Shown here in pieces: positions 19,647 to 28,553 of a DNA stretch of 60,408 nt; position 1 is the stretch's first letter, and the number at the start of each line of letters is the position of its first letter. The stretch is from Solirubrobacteraceae bacterium (GTDB taxonomy: Bacteria > Actinomycetota > Thermoleophilia > Solirubrobacterales > Solirubrobacteraceae): NCBI GenBank assembly GCA_024711025.1, contig JANJTP010000030.1:1-60408 (forward strand), given 5' to 3'. The notes under the pieces were generated by a model, which was not told the origin of the DNA, searched no databases, and worked only from the letters and a program-made list of their open reading frames with translations. The translations under genes and the position numbers were made by a program.

Positions 19647-21593
19647 TCAGGCGCCCGCGACGATCTCGCCGCTGACGCCCAGCGCCACGCGGATGCGCTC
19701 GGCGATCGCCTCGCCCGTGAAGCCGACCTCGGCGTGCAGCAACGCCGGCTTGCCGTGCGTCACGAAGCGATCGGGCAGGCCGACGCGGATGATCCGCGGC
19801 GTCGGGATCCCCCGCTCGTTGCAGTGCTCCCAGACCGCGCTGCCGAAGCCCCCCTGCAGCACGCTCTCCTCGACCGTCACGAGCAGCTCGTGCTCGGCGC
19901 ACAGCTGCGCGATCAGGGCGCCGTCGAGCGGCTTGGCGAAGCGTGCGTCGGCGACCGTCGGCCGGACCCCGCGGCGCGAGAGCAGCTCCGCTGCCTCCAG
20001 GGCCCGCTGGACGCCCGTCCCGTAGCCGAGCAGTGCGACGTCGCGGCCCTCGCTCAGGATCTCGCCGGTGCCGACCTCGATCGCCGGCGGCTCCTCGGGG
20101 AGCGGCGCTCCGACGCCCTCGCCGCGCGGGTAGCGCAGCGCGACCGGCCCGTCGTCGATCAGCAGCGCGGTGCGCAGCATCCGCACGAGCATCGCCTCGT
20201 CGCGGGGCGCCATCAGCGTCATGTTCGGCAGCGCGCGCAGGTACGAGACGTCGAATGCGCCGTGATGGGTCGGCCCGTCGTCGCCGACGAGCCCGGCGCG
20301 GTCCATCGCGAAGACGACGTTGAGCCCCTGCAGCGCGACGTCGTGCACGATCTGGTCGAACGCCCGCTGGAGGAAGGTCGAGTAGATGGCGCAGACCGGC
20401 TTGGCGCCCTCCAGCGCGAGCCCGGCAGCGAACAGCACCGCCTGCTGCTCGGCGATCCCGACGTCGAAGTAGTGGTCGGGCTCGGCATTCTGGAGGATGC
20501 TCAGGCCGGTGCCCGAGTTCATCGCCGCGGTGATGCCCACGACCCGGCGGTCGCGACGCACCTCGGCAACCATGGCATCGCCGAAGACCTCGGTGTACGT
20601 CGGCGGCTTGGCAGCGGCGCTCGCCGGCGCCGGACGCGAGGGCACAGGCGCGCCGTCGGCGATCGAGTTGGGCTTGGCCGCGTGCCAGCGCTCCATCCCC
20701 TCCAGACCGCCCTCCTCGGCGGGGGCGAAGCCCTTGCCCTTGACCGTGGCGACGTGGACGACGACCGGCCGCGCGGCGGCGAACGCGGCGCGCAGCGCCT
20801 GGCGCAGCGCTGCGACGTCGTGGCCGTCGACGACGCCGACGTAGGCCCAGTCGAGCTCCTCCCAGAAGAGCCCCGGCGCCCAGAACGCCTTGATCGACTC
20901 CTTGAGCTGCGGGCCGAGCCGCTCGAAGCGGGCGCCGATCCCGCCGGGCAGCTGGGCGAGCCGGCCCTCGACGCCCTCTCGCGCGTGCCAGAAGCGAGGG
21001 TTGAGCCGCACGCGGTTGAAGTAGCGCGAGAGCGCGCCGACGTTCGGCGCGATCGACATGCCGTTGTCGTTGAGCACGACGACCATCGGCGTGCCGAGCC
21101 CGCCCGCCTGGTGGATCGCCTCGAACGCGACGCCGCCGGTCATCGCACCGTCGCCGATCACCGCCACGACCTTGCCGGCGTCGGGCCGGCCGAGCAGCCG
21201 CATGCCCTCCTTGAGGCCGACGCCGTAGCCGATCGACGTGGAGGCGTGGCCGGCGCCCATGATGTCGTGGACGCTCTCGGAGGGTGCGCAGAACGGGGCA
21301 AGCCCGCCGTACTGGCGGATCGTGCCGAGCTGGTCGCGGCGCCCGGTCAGCACCTTGTGCGGGTACGCCTGATGGCCGACGTCCCAGAGGATCTTGTCGC
21401 GCGGCGAGTCGAGCAGCGAGTGCAGCGCGACCGCGAGCTCGCAGGTCCCCAGGTTCGCCCCGAAGTGCCCGCCGATCTCGCCGACGGTGTCGATGATGTG
21501 CTCGCGGACCTGCTGCGCGACCGTCTGGAGCTCCTCGTCGCTCAGACCGTGGAGATCCTGCGGTCGGTCGATCCTGTCGAGGAGGCGCGTCAT
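19647..21593 (-). CDS. dxs: 1-deoxy-D-xylulose-5-phosphate synthase
   Basis: About 648 aa. This thiamin-diphosphate enzyme opens the MEP isoprenoid pathway (pyruvate plus glyceraldehyde 3-phosphate). It shows WDVGHQAYPHK, FGAGH-type GAGHASTSIGYG, the TPP motif GDGAMTGG...LNDNGMSI, VKGKGF, and the C-terminal transketolase part with DVGIAEQQAV, GDDGPTHHGAFD and RYPRG. The start is ATG 21593, preceded by GGAG at 8 bases; the frame runs further upstream into the prenyl synthase gene. It lies 4 bp after that gene, so precursor supply and chain elongation are co-transcribed. Confidence 0.97.
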   Translation of the reverse strand: MTRLLDRIDRPQDLHGLSDEELQTVAQQVREHIIDTVGEIGGHFGANLGTCELAVALHSLLDSPRDKILWDVGHQAYPHKVLTGRRDQLGTIRQYGGLAPFCAPSESVHDIMGAGHASTSIGYGVGLKEGMRLLGRPDAGKVVAVIGDGAMTGGVAFEAIHQAGGLGTPMVVVLNDNGMSIAPNVGALSRYFNRVRLNPRFWHAREGVEGRLAQLPGGIGARFERLGPQLKESIKAFWAPGLFWEELDWAYVGVVDGHDVAALRQALRAAFAAARPVVVHVATVKGKGFAPAEEGGLEGMERWHAAKPNSIADGAPVPSRPAPASAAAKPPTYTEVFGDAMVAEVRRDRRVVGITAAMNSGTGLSILQNAEPDHYFDVGIAEQQAVLFAAGLALEGAKPVCAIYSTFLQRAFDQIVHDVALQGLNVVFAMDRAGLVGDDGPTHHGAFDVSYLRALPNMTLMAPRDEAMLVRMLRTALLIDDGPVALRYPRGEGVGAPLPEEPPAIEVGTGEILSEGRDVALLGYGTGVQRALEAAELLSRRGVRPTVADARFAKPLDGALIAQLCAEHELLVTVEESVLQGGFGSAVWEHCNERGIPTPRIIRVGLPDRFVTHGKPALLHAEVGFTGEAIAERIRVALGVSGEIVAGA

Positions 21594-21597
21594 CTGG

Positions 21598-22488
21598 TCA
21601 GCTCCGGCGCGTGGCGATGAAGTCGGTGATCTGCTCGAGCTCGGGGGCGCCGGCGGGCGCCGCGAGCGCGAGGGCGCCACGCGCCTTGCGTTGTGAGGCT
21701 AGCGCCAGCTCACGTGCGCCGGCGAGCCCGAACTCGCTCACGTACGTGTGCTTGCCGTGCCGCTCGTCGGTGCCCGGGGCCTTCCCGAGCGCCGCCCCCG
21801 TGCCGGTGACGTCGAGGATGTCGTCGACGATCTGGAAGAGGACGCCGAGCTCGCGGGAGAACTCACGGAACGGGCCGATCTGCGGCTCGCGCATCCCGTG
21901 GACGAGGCACACACACTCGACGCTCGCGCCGATCAGCCGCCCGGTCTTCATCTCGTGCAGGTGGCGCAGCCCCTCGGCCCCGCCGGGCCCGGAGCCGGCG
22001 ACGTCGATGTACTGCCCGCCCACCATCCCGCCGACCCCGGTCGCCGCGGCCAGCTCGGCCACGGCGGCGAGCACGTCGCTCGGCTCGCCGGGCTGCTCCG
22101 TCAGGATCAGCCTGAAGGCCTCGGCGTAGAGCCCGTCGCCCGCGAGGATCGCGACGTCCTCGCCGAACGCCACGTGGCACGTGGGACGCCCGCGGCGCAG
22201 CTCGTCGTCGTCCATCGCCGGAAGGTCGTCGTGGATCAGCGAGTAGGTGTGGATCAGCTCGATCGCCCCGGCGAGCGCCAGCACGGAGTCCGCCTCGCGG
22301 CCCAGGGCGCGGGCGGTCGCCAGCGCCAGCACCGGGCGGATGCGCTTGCCGCCGGCGAGCAGCGAGTAGCGCATCGCCTCCTCGAGGCCGGCTGTCGCCT
22401 CGTCGCGAGCGAAGCGCAGGCCCTCGAGGTAGCGTTCGACGCACCGTCGCAGCACGTCCGGGTAGCCGACGGCCGGCTCAGCGAGCAC
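21598..22488 (-). CDS. Trans-polyprenyl diphosphate synthase (IspA/geranylgeranyl type)
   Basis: 296 aa. It condenses IPP with allylic diphosphates. The first aspartate-rich motif is HDDLPAMDDDELRRG and the second is FQIVDDILDVTG. GGKRIRP and the KTGRLIGAS region match IspA/CrtE. The product length (C15 or C20) cannot be set from sequence by eye. GTG 22488 follows the xseB stop by 6 bp. The gene order xseB-ispA-dxs is widespread. Confidence 0.93.
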   Translation of the reverse strand: MLAEPAVGYPDVLRRCVERYLEGLRFARDEATAGLEEAMRYSLLAGGKRIRPVLALATARALGREADSVLALAGAIELIHTYSLIHDDLPAMDDDELRRGRPTCHVAFGEDVAILAGDGLYAEAFRLILTEQPGEPSDVLAAVAELAAATGVGGMVGGQYIDVAGSGPGGAEGLRHLHEMKTGRLIGASVECVCLVHGMREPQIGPFREFSRELGVLFQIVDDILDVTGTGAALGKAPGTDERHGKHTYVSEFGLAGARELALASQRKARGALALAAPAGAPELEQITDFIATRRS

Positions 22489-22494
22489 GGGGCT

Positions 22495-22707
22495 TCACAG
22501 CAGGCTGTCCTGGCCGGGGATCGGCTCGGCAGCACTGGCTCGGGCCATCCGCTCGAGCTCGGCCGAGGCGAGCCCGGCCGTCGTGGCGCAGTCCTCGACG
22601 AGCGCGGCTGCCGCGTCGGCCGACAGCTCGCCGCTGCGAAGCTGCTCCGCGGCGCGCTCGAGGCGCAGCACCAGGTCGTCGAGGGCGGTCGTGTCGAGGT
22701 CGCTCAT
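22495..22707 (-). CDS. xseB: Exodeoxyribonuclease VII small subunit
   Basis: 70 aa, the expected small helical subunit (LVLRLERAAEQLRSGEL). It forms a complex with the large subunit XseA to degrade single-stranded DNA. xseA, usually adjacent upstream, is not here; nusB lies upstream instead with a gap of about 100 bp. The C-terminus PGQDSLL is slightly atypical. Confidence 0.85.
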   Translation of the reverse strand: MSDLDTTALDDLVLRLERAAEQLRSGELSADAAAALVEDCATTAGLASAELERMARASAAEPIPGQDSLL

Positions 22708-22809
22708 CGCGGAGTGATTCTCCCCGATCGGCCGCTTCGGCGCGGCGCGCGGGGGCGACCGCCCGCCGGCGGGCGCGACGAGCGCCTCGCGAGCGTGCGC
22801 TCCACCCGC

Positions 22810-23211
22810 TCAGGCGGCCTGCATCTCGTGCAGCGCCGCCGCGAGGATCCCGTTGACGAAGCCCGGCGCCTCCGCGCCGCAGTAGGCCTTGGCCGTCTCG
22901 ACGGCCTCGTCGATCGCGCCCGCCGCGGGAATCGGCCGCTCGGCCGGCGCGGCATCCGGGTGCAGCATCTCGATGAGCGCGATGCGCATGATCGAGCGCT
23001 CCAGAGGCGCGATCCGCTCGACGCTCCAGCCCTTCGCGTGGCGCGAGATCACCGCGTCGAGCTCGTCGCTGCGGTCGTCCGCGGCATACGCGAGCGCACG
23101 CGTGAAAAGCGTCGCCTCGCGGGGAATCAGCTCGTCGAGCTCGCGTCCCGTGACGTCGTGCTGGTAGAGGGCGAACACGGCCTCGCGACGCTGGTCGCTG
23201 CGACGGGACAT
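22810..23211 (-). CDS. nusB: Transcription antitermination factor NusB
   Basis: About 133 aa, all-helical. It begins SRRSDQRREAVFALYQHD and contains RIAPLERSIMRIALIEMLH and AVETAKAYCGAEAPGFVNGIL, the family hallmarks. NusB binds boxA RNA with NusE/S10 for rRNA antitermination. ATG 23211 is chosen over the longer open frame that runs into efp. It is 19 bp downstream of efp, a common pair. Confidence 0.95.
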   Translation of the reverse strand: MSRRSDQRREAVFALYQHDVTGRELDELIPREATLFTRALAYAADDRSDELDAVISRHAKGWSVERIAPLERSIMRIALIEMLHPDAAPAERPIPAAGAIDEAVETAKAYCGAEAPGFVNGILAAALHEMQAA

Positions 23212-23230
23212 CGGCAGGCGCCGGCGCGCG

Positions 23231-23791
23231 CTAGGCGCGCGACATGTAGTCGCCGGTCTCGGTCTGCACCTTGACGCGATCGCCGACGTTGACGAACAGC
23301 GGCACCTGGATCGTCGTGCCGGTCTCGAGCGTCGCCGGCTTGGACCCGCCTCCGGATGCGGTGTCGCCGCGCAGCCCCGGCTCGGTCTGCGTGACCTCCA
23401 GCTCGACCGAAGCCGGGAGCTGCAGCGTCGCGGGCTCGCCGTCGATGAACAGGACGTCGACCTCGGCGTTCGGCGTGGTCCACCGCAGCTCACCCTCGAC
23501 CGCGCTCTGCGGCATCGCGATCTGCTCGAACGACTCGCTGTCCATGAAGTGCGCGTCGACGCCGTCGGCGTAGAGGAACTGCATCTTGCGCGCTTCGGTG
23601 CGCACCGACCGGAACTTCTCGCCGGCGCGGAACGTCCGGTCGATCACGTTCCCGTCGGATGCCCGGCGCAGCTTCGTGCGCACGAACGCACCGCCCTTGC
23701 CGGGCTTGACGTGCTGGAAGTCGAGGACCTTGAAGATCGTCCCCTCGACCTCGATGTGGTTGCCGTTCTTGAGCTGGTTGGTGGAGATCAT
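23231..23791 (-). CDS. efp: Elongation factor P
   Basis: 186 aa, three-domain EF-P that rescues ribosomes stalled at polyproline. [17 protein letters not shown] starts the KOW-like domain. The loop KPGKGGAFV carries the tip residue, a lysine (KPGKGG), and the C-terminal OB domains end in [17 protein letters not shown]. The length is exact for the family. Confidence 0.98.
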   Translation of the reverse strand: MISTNQLKNGNHIEVEGTIFKVLDFQHVKPGKGGAFVRTKLRRASDGNVIDRTFRAGEKFRSVRTEARKMQFLYADGVDAHFMDSESFEQIAMPQSAVEGELRWTTPNAEVDVLFIDGEPATLQLPASVELEVTQTEPGLRGDTASGGGSKPATLETGTTIQVPLFVNVGDRVKVQTETGDYMSRA

Positions 23792-23903
23792 CGCCGTCAG
23801 GGAGCGTAGCGACGCGCGTCCGGCGACCGGCTCCGTCGGCGACCTGGCCGGTCGTCGACGGCCGTCGCGCCCACCGGCTCGCTCCGGCCGCGCCGACCGG
23901 CGA

Positions 23904-24104
23904 TCAGCCGGGCTTCTTGACCGCGTCGGCGGCGCGCTTGGCCTTCTCGCTCAGCTTGCCCGGGCCCTTGAACGCCCCCGCGACCTGCGTTGCGTCCTTC
24001 TTGAGTCCCTCCGTCCCACCGCGCTTCTCGACGGCCTGCTCGGCCATCTTCCGCGCCTCGTCGGCCTTCTTCTTCGCCTGCTCGGCGAGCTTCTTGAGGT
24101 TCAT
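23904..24104 (-). CDS. Small Lys/Ala-rich helical protein (MT0933-like antitoxin type)
   Basis: 66 aa, highly charged. The N-terminal helix ([20 protein letters not shown]) resembles small actinobacterial proteins labelled MT0933-like antitoxins, but no partner toxin is adjacent. The strong Lys content in a GC-rich genome argues for real coding. It stands alone between efp and the M24 peptidase. The Shine-Dalgarno is weak. Function unknown. Confidence 0.6.
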   Translation of the reverse strand: MNLKKLAEQAKKKADEARKMAEQAVEKRGGTEGLKKDATQVAGAFKGPGKLSEKAKRAADAVKKPG

Positions 24105-24178
24105 GGCCCGATCGTAGCCCGCCGGAGCCGACCGCCTGCTTCGACGGTCGCGGCCCGGGGCCGGCGACGCGACGTGGG

Positions 24179-25288
24179 TCAGTCGACGACCTGCAGGCCC
24201 TTCGGCAGCGTGCCGAGGACGTCGGCGCCGTCCTCGGTGACGACGACGAGGTCCTCGATCCGCACCCCGCAGCGTCCCGGCAGGTAGATGCCCGGCTCGT
24301 CGGTGACGACCATGCCCGCCATCAGGGGCTGCTCGCCGTGGCGGGAGAGGCGCGGACCCTCGTGGACCGCCAGGCCGACGCCGTGTCCCAGGCCGTGGCC
24401 GAAGTGCTCGCCGTAGCCGGCCCGCTCGATGACCTCGCGGGCCACGGCGTCGACCTCACGCCCCTCGAGCCCCGGCCGGATCGCGGCGAGGGCGGCCTCC
24501 TGGGCGCGCAGGACGACGGCGTAGACCTCGCGCTCCAGGTCACCCGGCTCGCCGACCGCGTACGTCCGCGTGCAGTCCGAGCAGTAGCCCTCGAGCCGCG
24601 CGCCCCAGTCGATCGTGACGAGCACGCCGGGCTCGATGACGATCGCCCGGGGCTCGGCGTGCGGCAGCGCGCCGTGCTCGCCCGAGGCGACGATCGGGGG
24701 GAAGGCGAGCGCCTCGGCTCCATGGCGGCGCATCGCGATCTCGAGGTCGAGCGCGACCTCCGCCTCGGTGCGTCCGGCCAGCCCCCGCTCGAGCACCTCG
24801 CGCAGCGCGCGGTCGGCGAGGTGCGCCGCCTCGCGGATCCGGCTGACCTCCCCGGCGTCCTTGACCTCGCGCAGCTCCTCGACGAGGCCGCCCGCGGGCG
24901 CCAGCTCGCAGCGCTCGCCGATCGCCTCGCGGACCCGCCCGAGCTGGGCGACGGTCACGTGGCGCTCGTCGAAGCCGACGCGCGGACGCCCCTCCCCCGC
25001 CCACTCCGGCATGTGCTCGGAGAGCGCGGGCCCGAGCAGCTCGAGCGAAGCCTCGCGGCGGTCCCAGAGCGGCGGCACCTGCTCGGCGACCTGGCCGACG
25101 TAGCGAAAGTCGGTGATGAAGAGGCCCTGCGGCCCGGAGTGGGCGGTTCCCAGAACCGCCAGCCCGTTTGAGCCGGTGAAGCCGGTGAGCCAGCGAAGGT
25201 TGAGCGGCTCGGAGACGAGCAGCAGGTCGATCTCGCGCTCCCGCGCCAGCGCCGCGAGCCGATCCGCTCGCTCGACGAGCGGGCTCAT
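24179..25288 (-). CDS. M24 family Xaa-Pro peptidase
   Basis: 369 aa. A creatinase-like N-terminal domain (RWLTGFTGSNG) precedes the pita-bread catalytic domain. The five dinuclear-metal ligands are visible: Asp in TIDWGARL, Asp in SDCTRTYA, His in GHGLGHGVG, Glu in TDEPGIYLP and Glu in VRIEDLVVV. It cleaves peptides before proline. Its start overlaps the aroQ stop by 4 bases. The aroQ-pepP-efp order is frequent in bacteria. Confidence 0.94.
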   Translation of the reverse strand: MSPLVERADRLAALAREREIDLLLVSEPLNLRWLTGFTGSNGLAVLGTAHSGPQGLFITDFRYVGQVAEQVPPLWDRREASLELLGPALSEHMPEWAGEGRPRVGFDERHVTVAQLGRVREAIGERCELAPAGGLVEELREVKDAGEVSRIREAAHLADRALREVLERGLAGRTEAEVALDLEIAMRRHGAEALAFPPIVASGEHGALPHAEPRAIVIEPGVLVTIDWGARLEGYCSDCTRTYAVGEPGDLEREVYAVVLRAQEAALAAIRPGLEGREVDAVAREVIERAGYGEHFGHGLGHGVGLAVHEGPRLSRHGEQPLMAGMVVTDEPGIYLPGRCGVRIEDLVVVTEDGADVLGTLPKGLQVVD

Positions 25289-25746
25289 CGCTCGACCGCC
25301 TCCTCGGCCAGCTCGTCGCGCAGTCGCTCGAGCGCGACGCGGTAGCCGTCCGGCCCCAGGCCGCTGACGGTCGTCAGGCAGAGGTCGCGGATCACCGAGA
25401 CGCGCCTGAACTCCTCACGGGAGCCGACGTCGGAGAGATGGACCTCGACCGCCGGCAGCGCGGCGATCTCCAGCGCGTCGCGGATCGCGTACGAGTAGTG
25501 GGTCCAGGCGCCCGGGTTGAGCAGGATCCCGTCGGCCTGCTCCTGGAGGTTGTGCAGGTGCTCGACGAGCTCGCCCTCGTGGTTGGTCTGGAAGAAGCGC
25601 GCCTTCAGGTCGAGCTCGCGCGCCTGCTCGTCGACGAGCCGCTCCAGCTCGTCGAACGTCAACGGGCCGTAGTGCGTCGGATCGCGCCGGCCGAGCTGGT
25701 CGAGGTTCACGCCGTGGACGACCTCGATGCGGTTGCGGGCGAGCAC
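25285..25746 (-). CDS. aroQ: Type II 3-dehydroquinate dehydratase
   Basis: 153 aa, a little divergent. It is the third enzyme of the shikimate pathway. It keeps HGVNLDQLGRRDPTHYG (normally GPNLNLLG...YG), QTNHEGELVEHLH, LLNPGAWTHYSYAIRDAL and VEVHLSDVGSREEFRR, including the catalytic Tyr and His positions. It forms a dodecamer in the family. It is coupled to the M24 gene by an ATGA overlap and follows aroKB by 39 bp. Confidence 0.93.
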   Translation of the reverse strand: MLARNRIEVVHGVNLDQLGRRDPTHYGPLTFDELERLVDEQARELDLKARFFQTNHEGELVEHLHNLQEQADGILLNPGAWTHYSYAIRDALEIAALPAVEVHLSDVGSREEFRRVSVIRDLCLTTVSGLGPDGYRVALERLRDELAEEAVER

Positions 25747-25785
25747 GGGGCGAGTCTGCCACGTCGTGGCGCCCCGCGCCCGCCG

Positions 25786-27324
25786 CTAGGCGGTCAGCTC
25801 GCTGATCGCCGCGAGCACATCCTCGTCGCCGACCCGAGCCCCGTGGCGCACGTCGCCGGGTGCCTGGCAGAGCACGAACGGCACGTCGCCGAGGGTGCGC
25901 TTCTTGTCGCGGCGCGTCGCCTCGAGCACGGCAGCCGGCTCTATCCCGTCGATGCTGACGGGCAGGCCGGCGCGCGCCAGCAGGTCGCGCACCTGCTCGC
26001 GCAGGTCGTCCCGACCGGAGAGCCGCAGCGTCGCGAGCAGGCCGAGGCCGACCGCTTCGCCGTGGCGCAGCCGCGCGTAGCCGGTCACGGTCTCGATCGC
26101 GTGGCCGATCGTGTGGCCGAGGTTGAGCACCTGCCGCAGGCCGTCGTCGCGCTCGTCGGCCGCGACGACGGCGAGCTTGGTGCGCGCGCAGTCGAGGATC
26201 GCGCGCTGGTCGACGGGCTCTCCGGCGCCGATCCGGCTCCACAACGGCCCGCCGGCGATCAGCGCCGTCTTGACGACCTCCGCGTAGCCGGCGGCGAGCT
26301 CGGGTGCGGGCAGCGTCTCGAGCGTGGTCGGGTCGACGATCACACCGGCGGGCTGGTGGTAGGCGCCGACGTAGTTCTTCGCCTCGGGTAGGTCGACGCC
26401 GGTCTTCCCGCCGTAGGCGGAGTCGACCTGGGCGACGAGCGTGGTCGGCACCTGGACCACCGCGATGCCGCGCTGGTATGTCGCGGCGCAGAAGCCCGCG
26501 AGGTCACCGACGACGCCGCCGCCGATCGCGACGACGTGGTCGGCGCGGCTCGCTCCCTGCCGCACGAGCGCATGCCACACGCGCTCCGCCGTGGCGAGCG
26601 TCTTGTGCCGCTCGCCGGGCGGGATCTCGATCATGCCGGCGAGCCCGGGGACACGGCCCGCGTGCAGCCCGGCGACCGTCTCGTCGGTCACCGCGAGCCG
26701 CCTCGACTCGACGGCGAGCGGCCATGGAGCACGATGGAGGGCGCCCTCGCCGACCCACACCGGGTAGTCGCGGCTGGCGCTCGTCGCCCAGAGCAGCCGC
26801 AGGCCGTGGGCCTCGCCGGAGGCGAGCGCTCGCAGGCTGGGCAGCGCGCGGCGCAGCAGGTTGCGATCCCAGCGCGGCAGCGTCCCATCGGCCGCCTCCC
26901 GGTACACCGGCAGCCGCTCGGCGTGCAGGGCGTCGAACCGCGCGCGGTCGCGAGCGAGCGGACGCCCGCTGCCCGCCACGCGCGACCAGGCGATCTCCGG
27001 CTCCACCTCCAGCAGCACGACGGCGTGAGCGCGCAGCGCCTCGCGCACGCGCGCAGAGCCGAGCGCGCCGCCGCCCAGCGCCACGACGGCCGGAGGCTGC
27101 GCCAGCAGGCGCAGCACGAGCTCCTCCTCGCGCTCGCGGAAGGCAGCCTCGCCATCGCGGGCGAAGAGCGCCTCGATCGCCAGCCCGAGCTCCGCCTCGA
27201 GCAGCTCGTCGGCGTCGTGGCAGGGCACGCCGAGCAGCGTGGCGAGCTCGCGGGCGGCGCTCGTCTTGCCTGCCCCCATGAAGCCCACGAGGACGAGCGA
27301 GCGGGTCAGCGGTGCGGCGTCCAC
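25786..27324 (-). CDS. aroKB: Bifunctional shikimate kinase / 3-dehydroquinate synthase
   Basis: 512 aa. Residues 1-165 are shikimate kinase: Walker A GFMGAGKT at 14-21, HDADELLEAELG and the VALGGGAL substrate loop. From about residue 180 the protein is 3-dehydroquinate synthase: IGGGVVGDLAGF, QVPTTLVAQVDSAYGGKTG, NLGHTIGHAIE and RHGEAVGLG. The two activities catalyse steps 5 and 2 of the shikimate pathway. Separate genes are usual in many actinobacteria. The GTG start lies inside a duplicated copy of the aroC 3' end (see findings). Neighbours aroC and aroQ complete the cluster. Confidence 0.95.
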   Translation of the reverse strand: MDAAPLTRSLVLVGFMGAGKTSAARELATLLGVPCHDADELLEAELGLAIEALFARDGEAAFREREEELVLRLLAQPPAVVALGGGALGSARVREALRAHAVVLLEVEPEIAWSRVAGSGRPLARDRARFDALHAERLPVYREAADGTLPRWDRNLLRRALPSLRALASGEAHGLRLLWATSASRDYPVWVGEGALHRAPWPLAVESRRLAVTDETVAGLHAGRVPGLAGMIEIPPGERHKTLATAERVWHALVRQGASRADHVVAIGGGVVGDLAGFCAATYQRGIAVVQVPTTLVAQVDSAYGGKTGVDLPEAKNYVGAYHQPAGVIVDPTTLETLPAPELAAGYAEVVKTALIAGGPLWSRIGAGEPVDQRAILDCARTKLAVVAADERDDGLRQVLNLGHTIGHAIETVTGYARLRHGEAVGLGLLATLRLSGRDDLREQVRDLLARAGLPVSIDGIEPAAVLEATRRDKKRTLGDVPFVLCQAPGDVRHGARVGDEDVLAAISELTA

Positions 27325-27339
27325 CCGATCCGCTCGCAG
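27321..27339. repeat. 19-bp direct repeat, copy 1 (aroKB start)
   Basis: CCACCCGATCCGCTCGCAG on the plus strand, identical to 27380-27398. It covers the first codon of aroKB. Confidence 0.9.
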
Positions 27340-27370
27340 CGACAGCGCGTCGCAACTCGACGCGAGCGGG

Positions 27371-28537
27371 TCATCTCCGCCACCCGATCCGCTCGCAGTA
27401 CCTCTCGAGCGCCTGGCGGGCGTCGTCGACGTTGTCGCCGCCGAGCTTCTCGCGATACGCGTCGGCGAGGACGTACGCGACCATCGCCTCGGCCACGACG
27501 CCTGCCGCCGGAACGGTGCTCGAGTCGGTGCGCTCGCGCAGCGCCTGCGCCGGCTCGCGCGTCGCGATGTCGACCGACCGCAGCGGCTTGGTCAGCGTCG
27601 GCAGCGGCTTCATCGCGCCCCGCACGAGCAGCGGCTCGCCGTTCGTCATCCCGCCCTCGAGGCCGCCGGCGCGGTTCGTCTCGCGGTGGTAGCCGCGGCT
27701 CTCGTCGTAGAAGATCTCGTCGTGCGCCTGCGAGCCGGGCGAGGCCGCGACGTCGAACGCCTCGCCGAGCGTCACGCCCTTCACGGCCTGGATCGAGCAG
27801 ACGGCGCCGGCCAGGCGCCCGTCGAGCCGCGCCTCCCAGGAGGTGTGCGAGCCGAGTCCGGGGACGAGGCCGAACGCGACGACCTCGAAGACGCCGCCGA
27901 TCGACTCGTTCGCCTTGCGCTGCACGTTGATGTGCTCGACCATCGCGCGGCTCGCCTCGCGGTCCAGGCAGCGCACCGGATCCTCGTCGACGCCTTCGAA
28001 GTCCTCGACCCGCAGCGGCTCGGCGCGCGGCGGCGCCGTCACCGTGCCGATGCTCACGACGTGCGAGCGGATTTCGACGCCGAGCGCCCGGAGGAACGCC
28101 TTGCAGACCGCTCCGCCGGCGACGCGCGCGGCGGTCTCGCGTGCGCTGGCACGCTCGAGGATGTCGCGAACGTCGCCGGTGCCGTACTTCCACACCCCGA
28201 CCAGGTCGGCGTGGCCGGGGCGCGGCAGGTGCACCTCCGGCACCTGCGCGTCGACCGGCCACGGGTTCATCCGCTCCTCCCAGTTGGCGTAGTCGCGGTT
28301 CGCGACCTGGAGCGCGATCGGCCCGCCGAGCGTGCGGCCATGGCGCACTCCCGCGGTGACGAGCGCGCGGTCGGTCTCGATCTTCATCCGGCCGCCGCGA
28401 CCGTGCCCGAGCTGGCGGCGGGCCATGTCGCGGTCGATCGCCTCGCGGTCGAGCTCGAGCCCGGCGGGCAGGCCCTCGACGATGCAGGTGAGGCCGGGGC
28501 CGTGGGACTCGCCCGCGGTGATCAGCTTGAGCGCCAT
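27371..28537 (-). CDS. aroC: Chorismate synthase
   Basis: 388 aa. This FMN-dependent enzyme converts EPSP to chorismate. Signatures are GESHGPGLTCIVEGLPAG, RPGHADLVGVWKYG, RASARETAARVAGGA and MTNGEPLLVRGAMKPLPT. The C-terminus reads ERYCERIGWRR. It starts at ATG 28537, after the pilus genes upstream (17-bp gap), so transcription may continue from the pil operon into the aro genes. Confidence 0.97.
   Translation of the reverse strand: MALKLITAGESHGPGLTCIVEGLPAGLELDREAIDRDMARRQLGHGRGGRMKIETDRALVTAGVRHGRTLGGPIALQVANRDYANWEERMNPWPVDAQVPEVHLPRPGHADLVGVWKYGTGDVRDILERASARETAARVAGGAVCKAFLRALGVEIRSHVVSIGTVTAPPRAEPLRVEDFEGVDEDPVRCLDREASRAMVEHINVQRKANESIGGVFEVVAFGLVPGLGSHTSWEARLDGRLAGAVCSIQAVKGVTLGEAFDVAASPGSQAHDEIFYDESRGYHRETNRAGGLEGGMTNGEPLLVRGAMKPLPTLTKPLRSVDIATREPAQALRERTDSSTVPAAGVVAEAMVAYVLADAYREKLGGDNVDDARQALERYCERIGWRR
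27380..27398. repeat. 19-bp direct repeat, copy 2 (aroC 3' end)
   Basis: Identical to 27321-27339. It encodes the CERIGW part of the AroC C-terminus. A flanking block (gcgggtca, with the aroC stop) is also repeated. Confidence 0.9.
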
Positions 28538-28553
28538 CTGTCGGGCGCTCAGG

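Noticed and set aside
19626-21620. Long plus-strand ORF opposite dxs (664 codons)
   Set aside because: Antisense shadow typical of very high GC; no recognisable motif.
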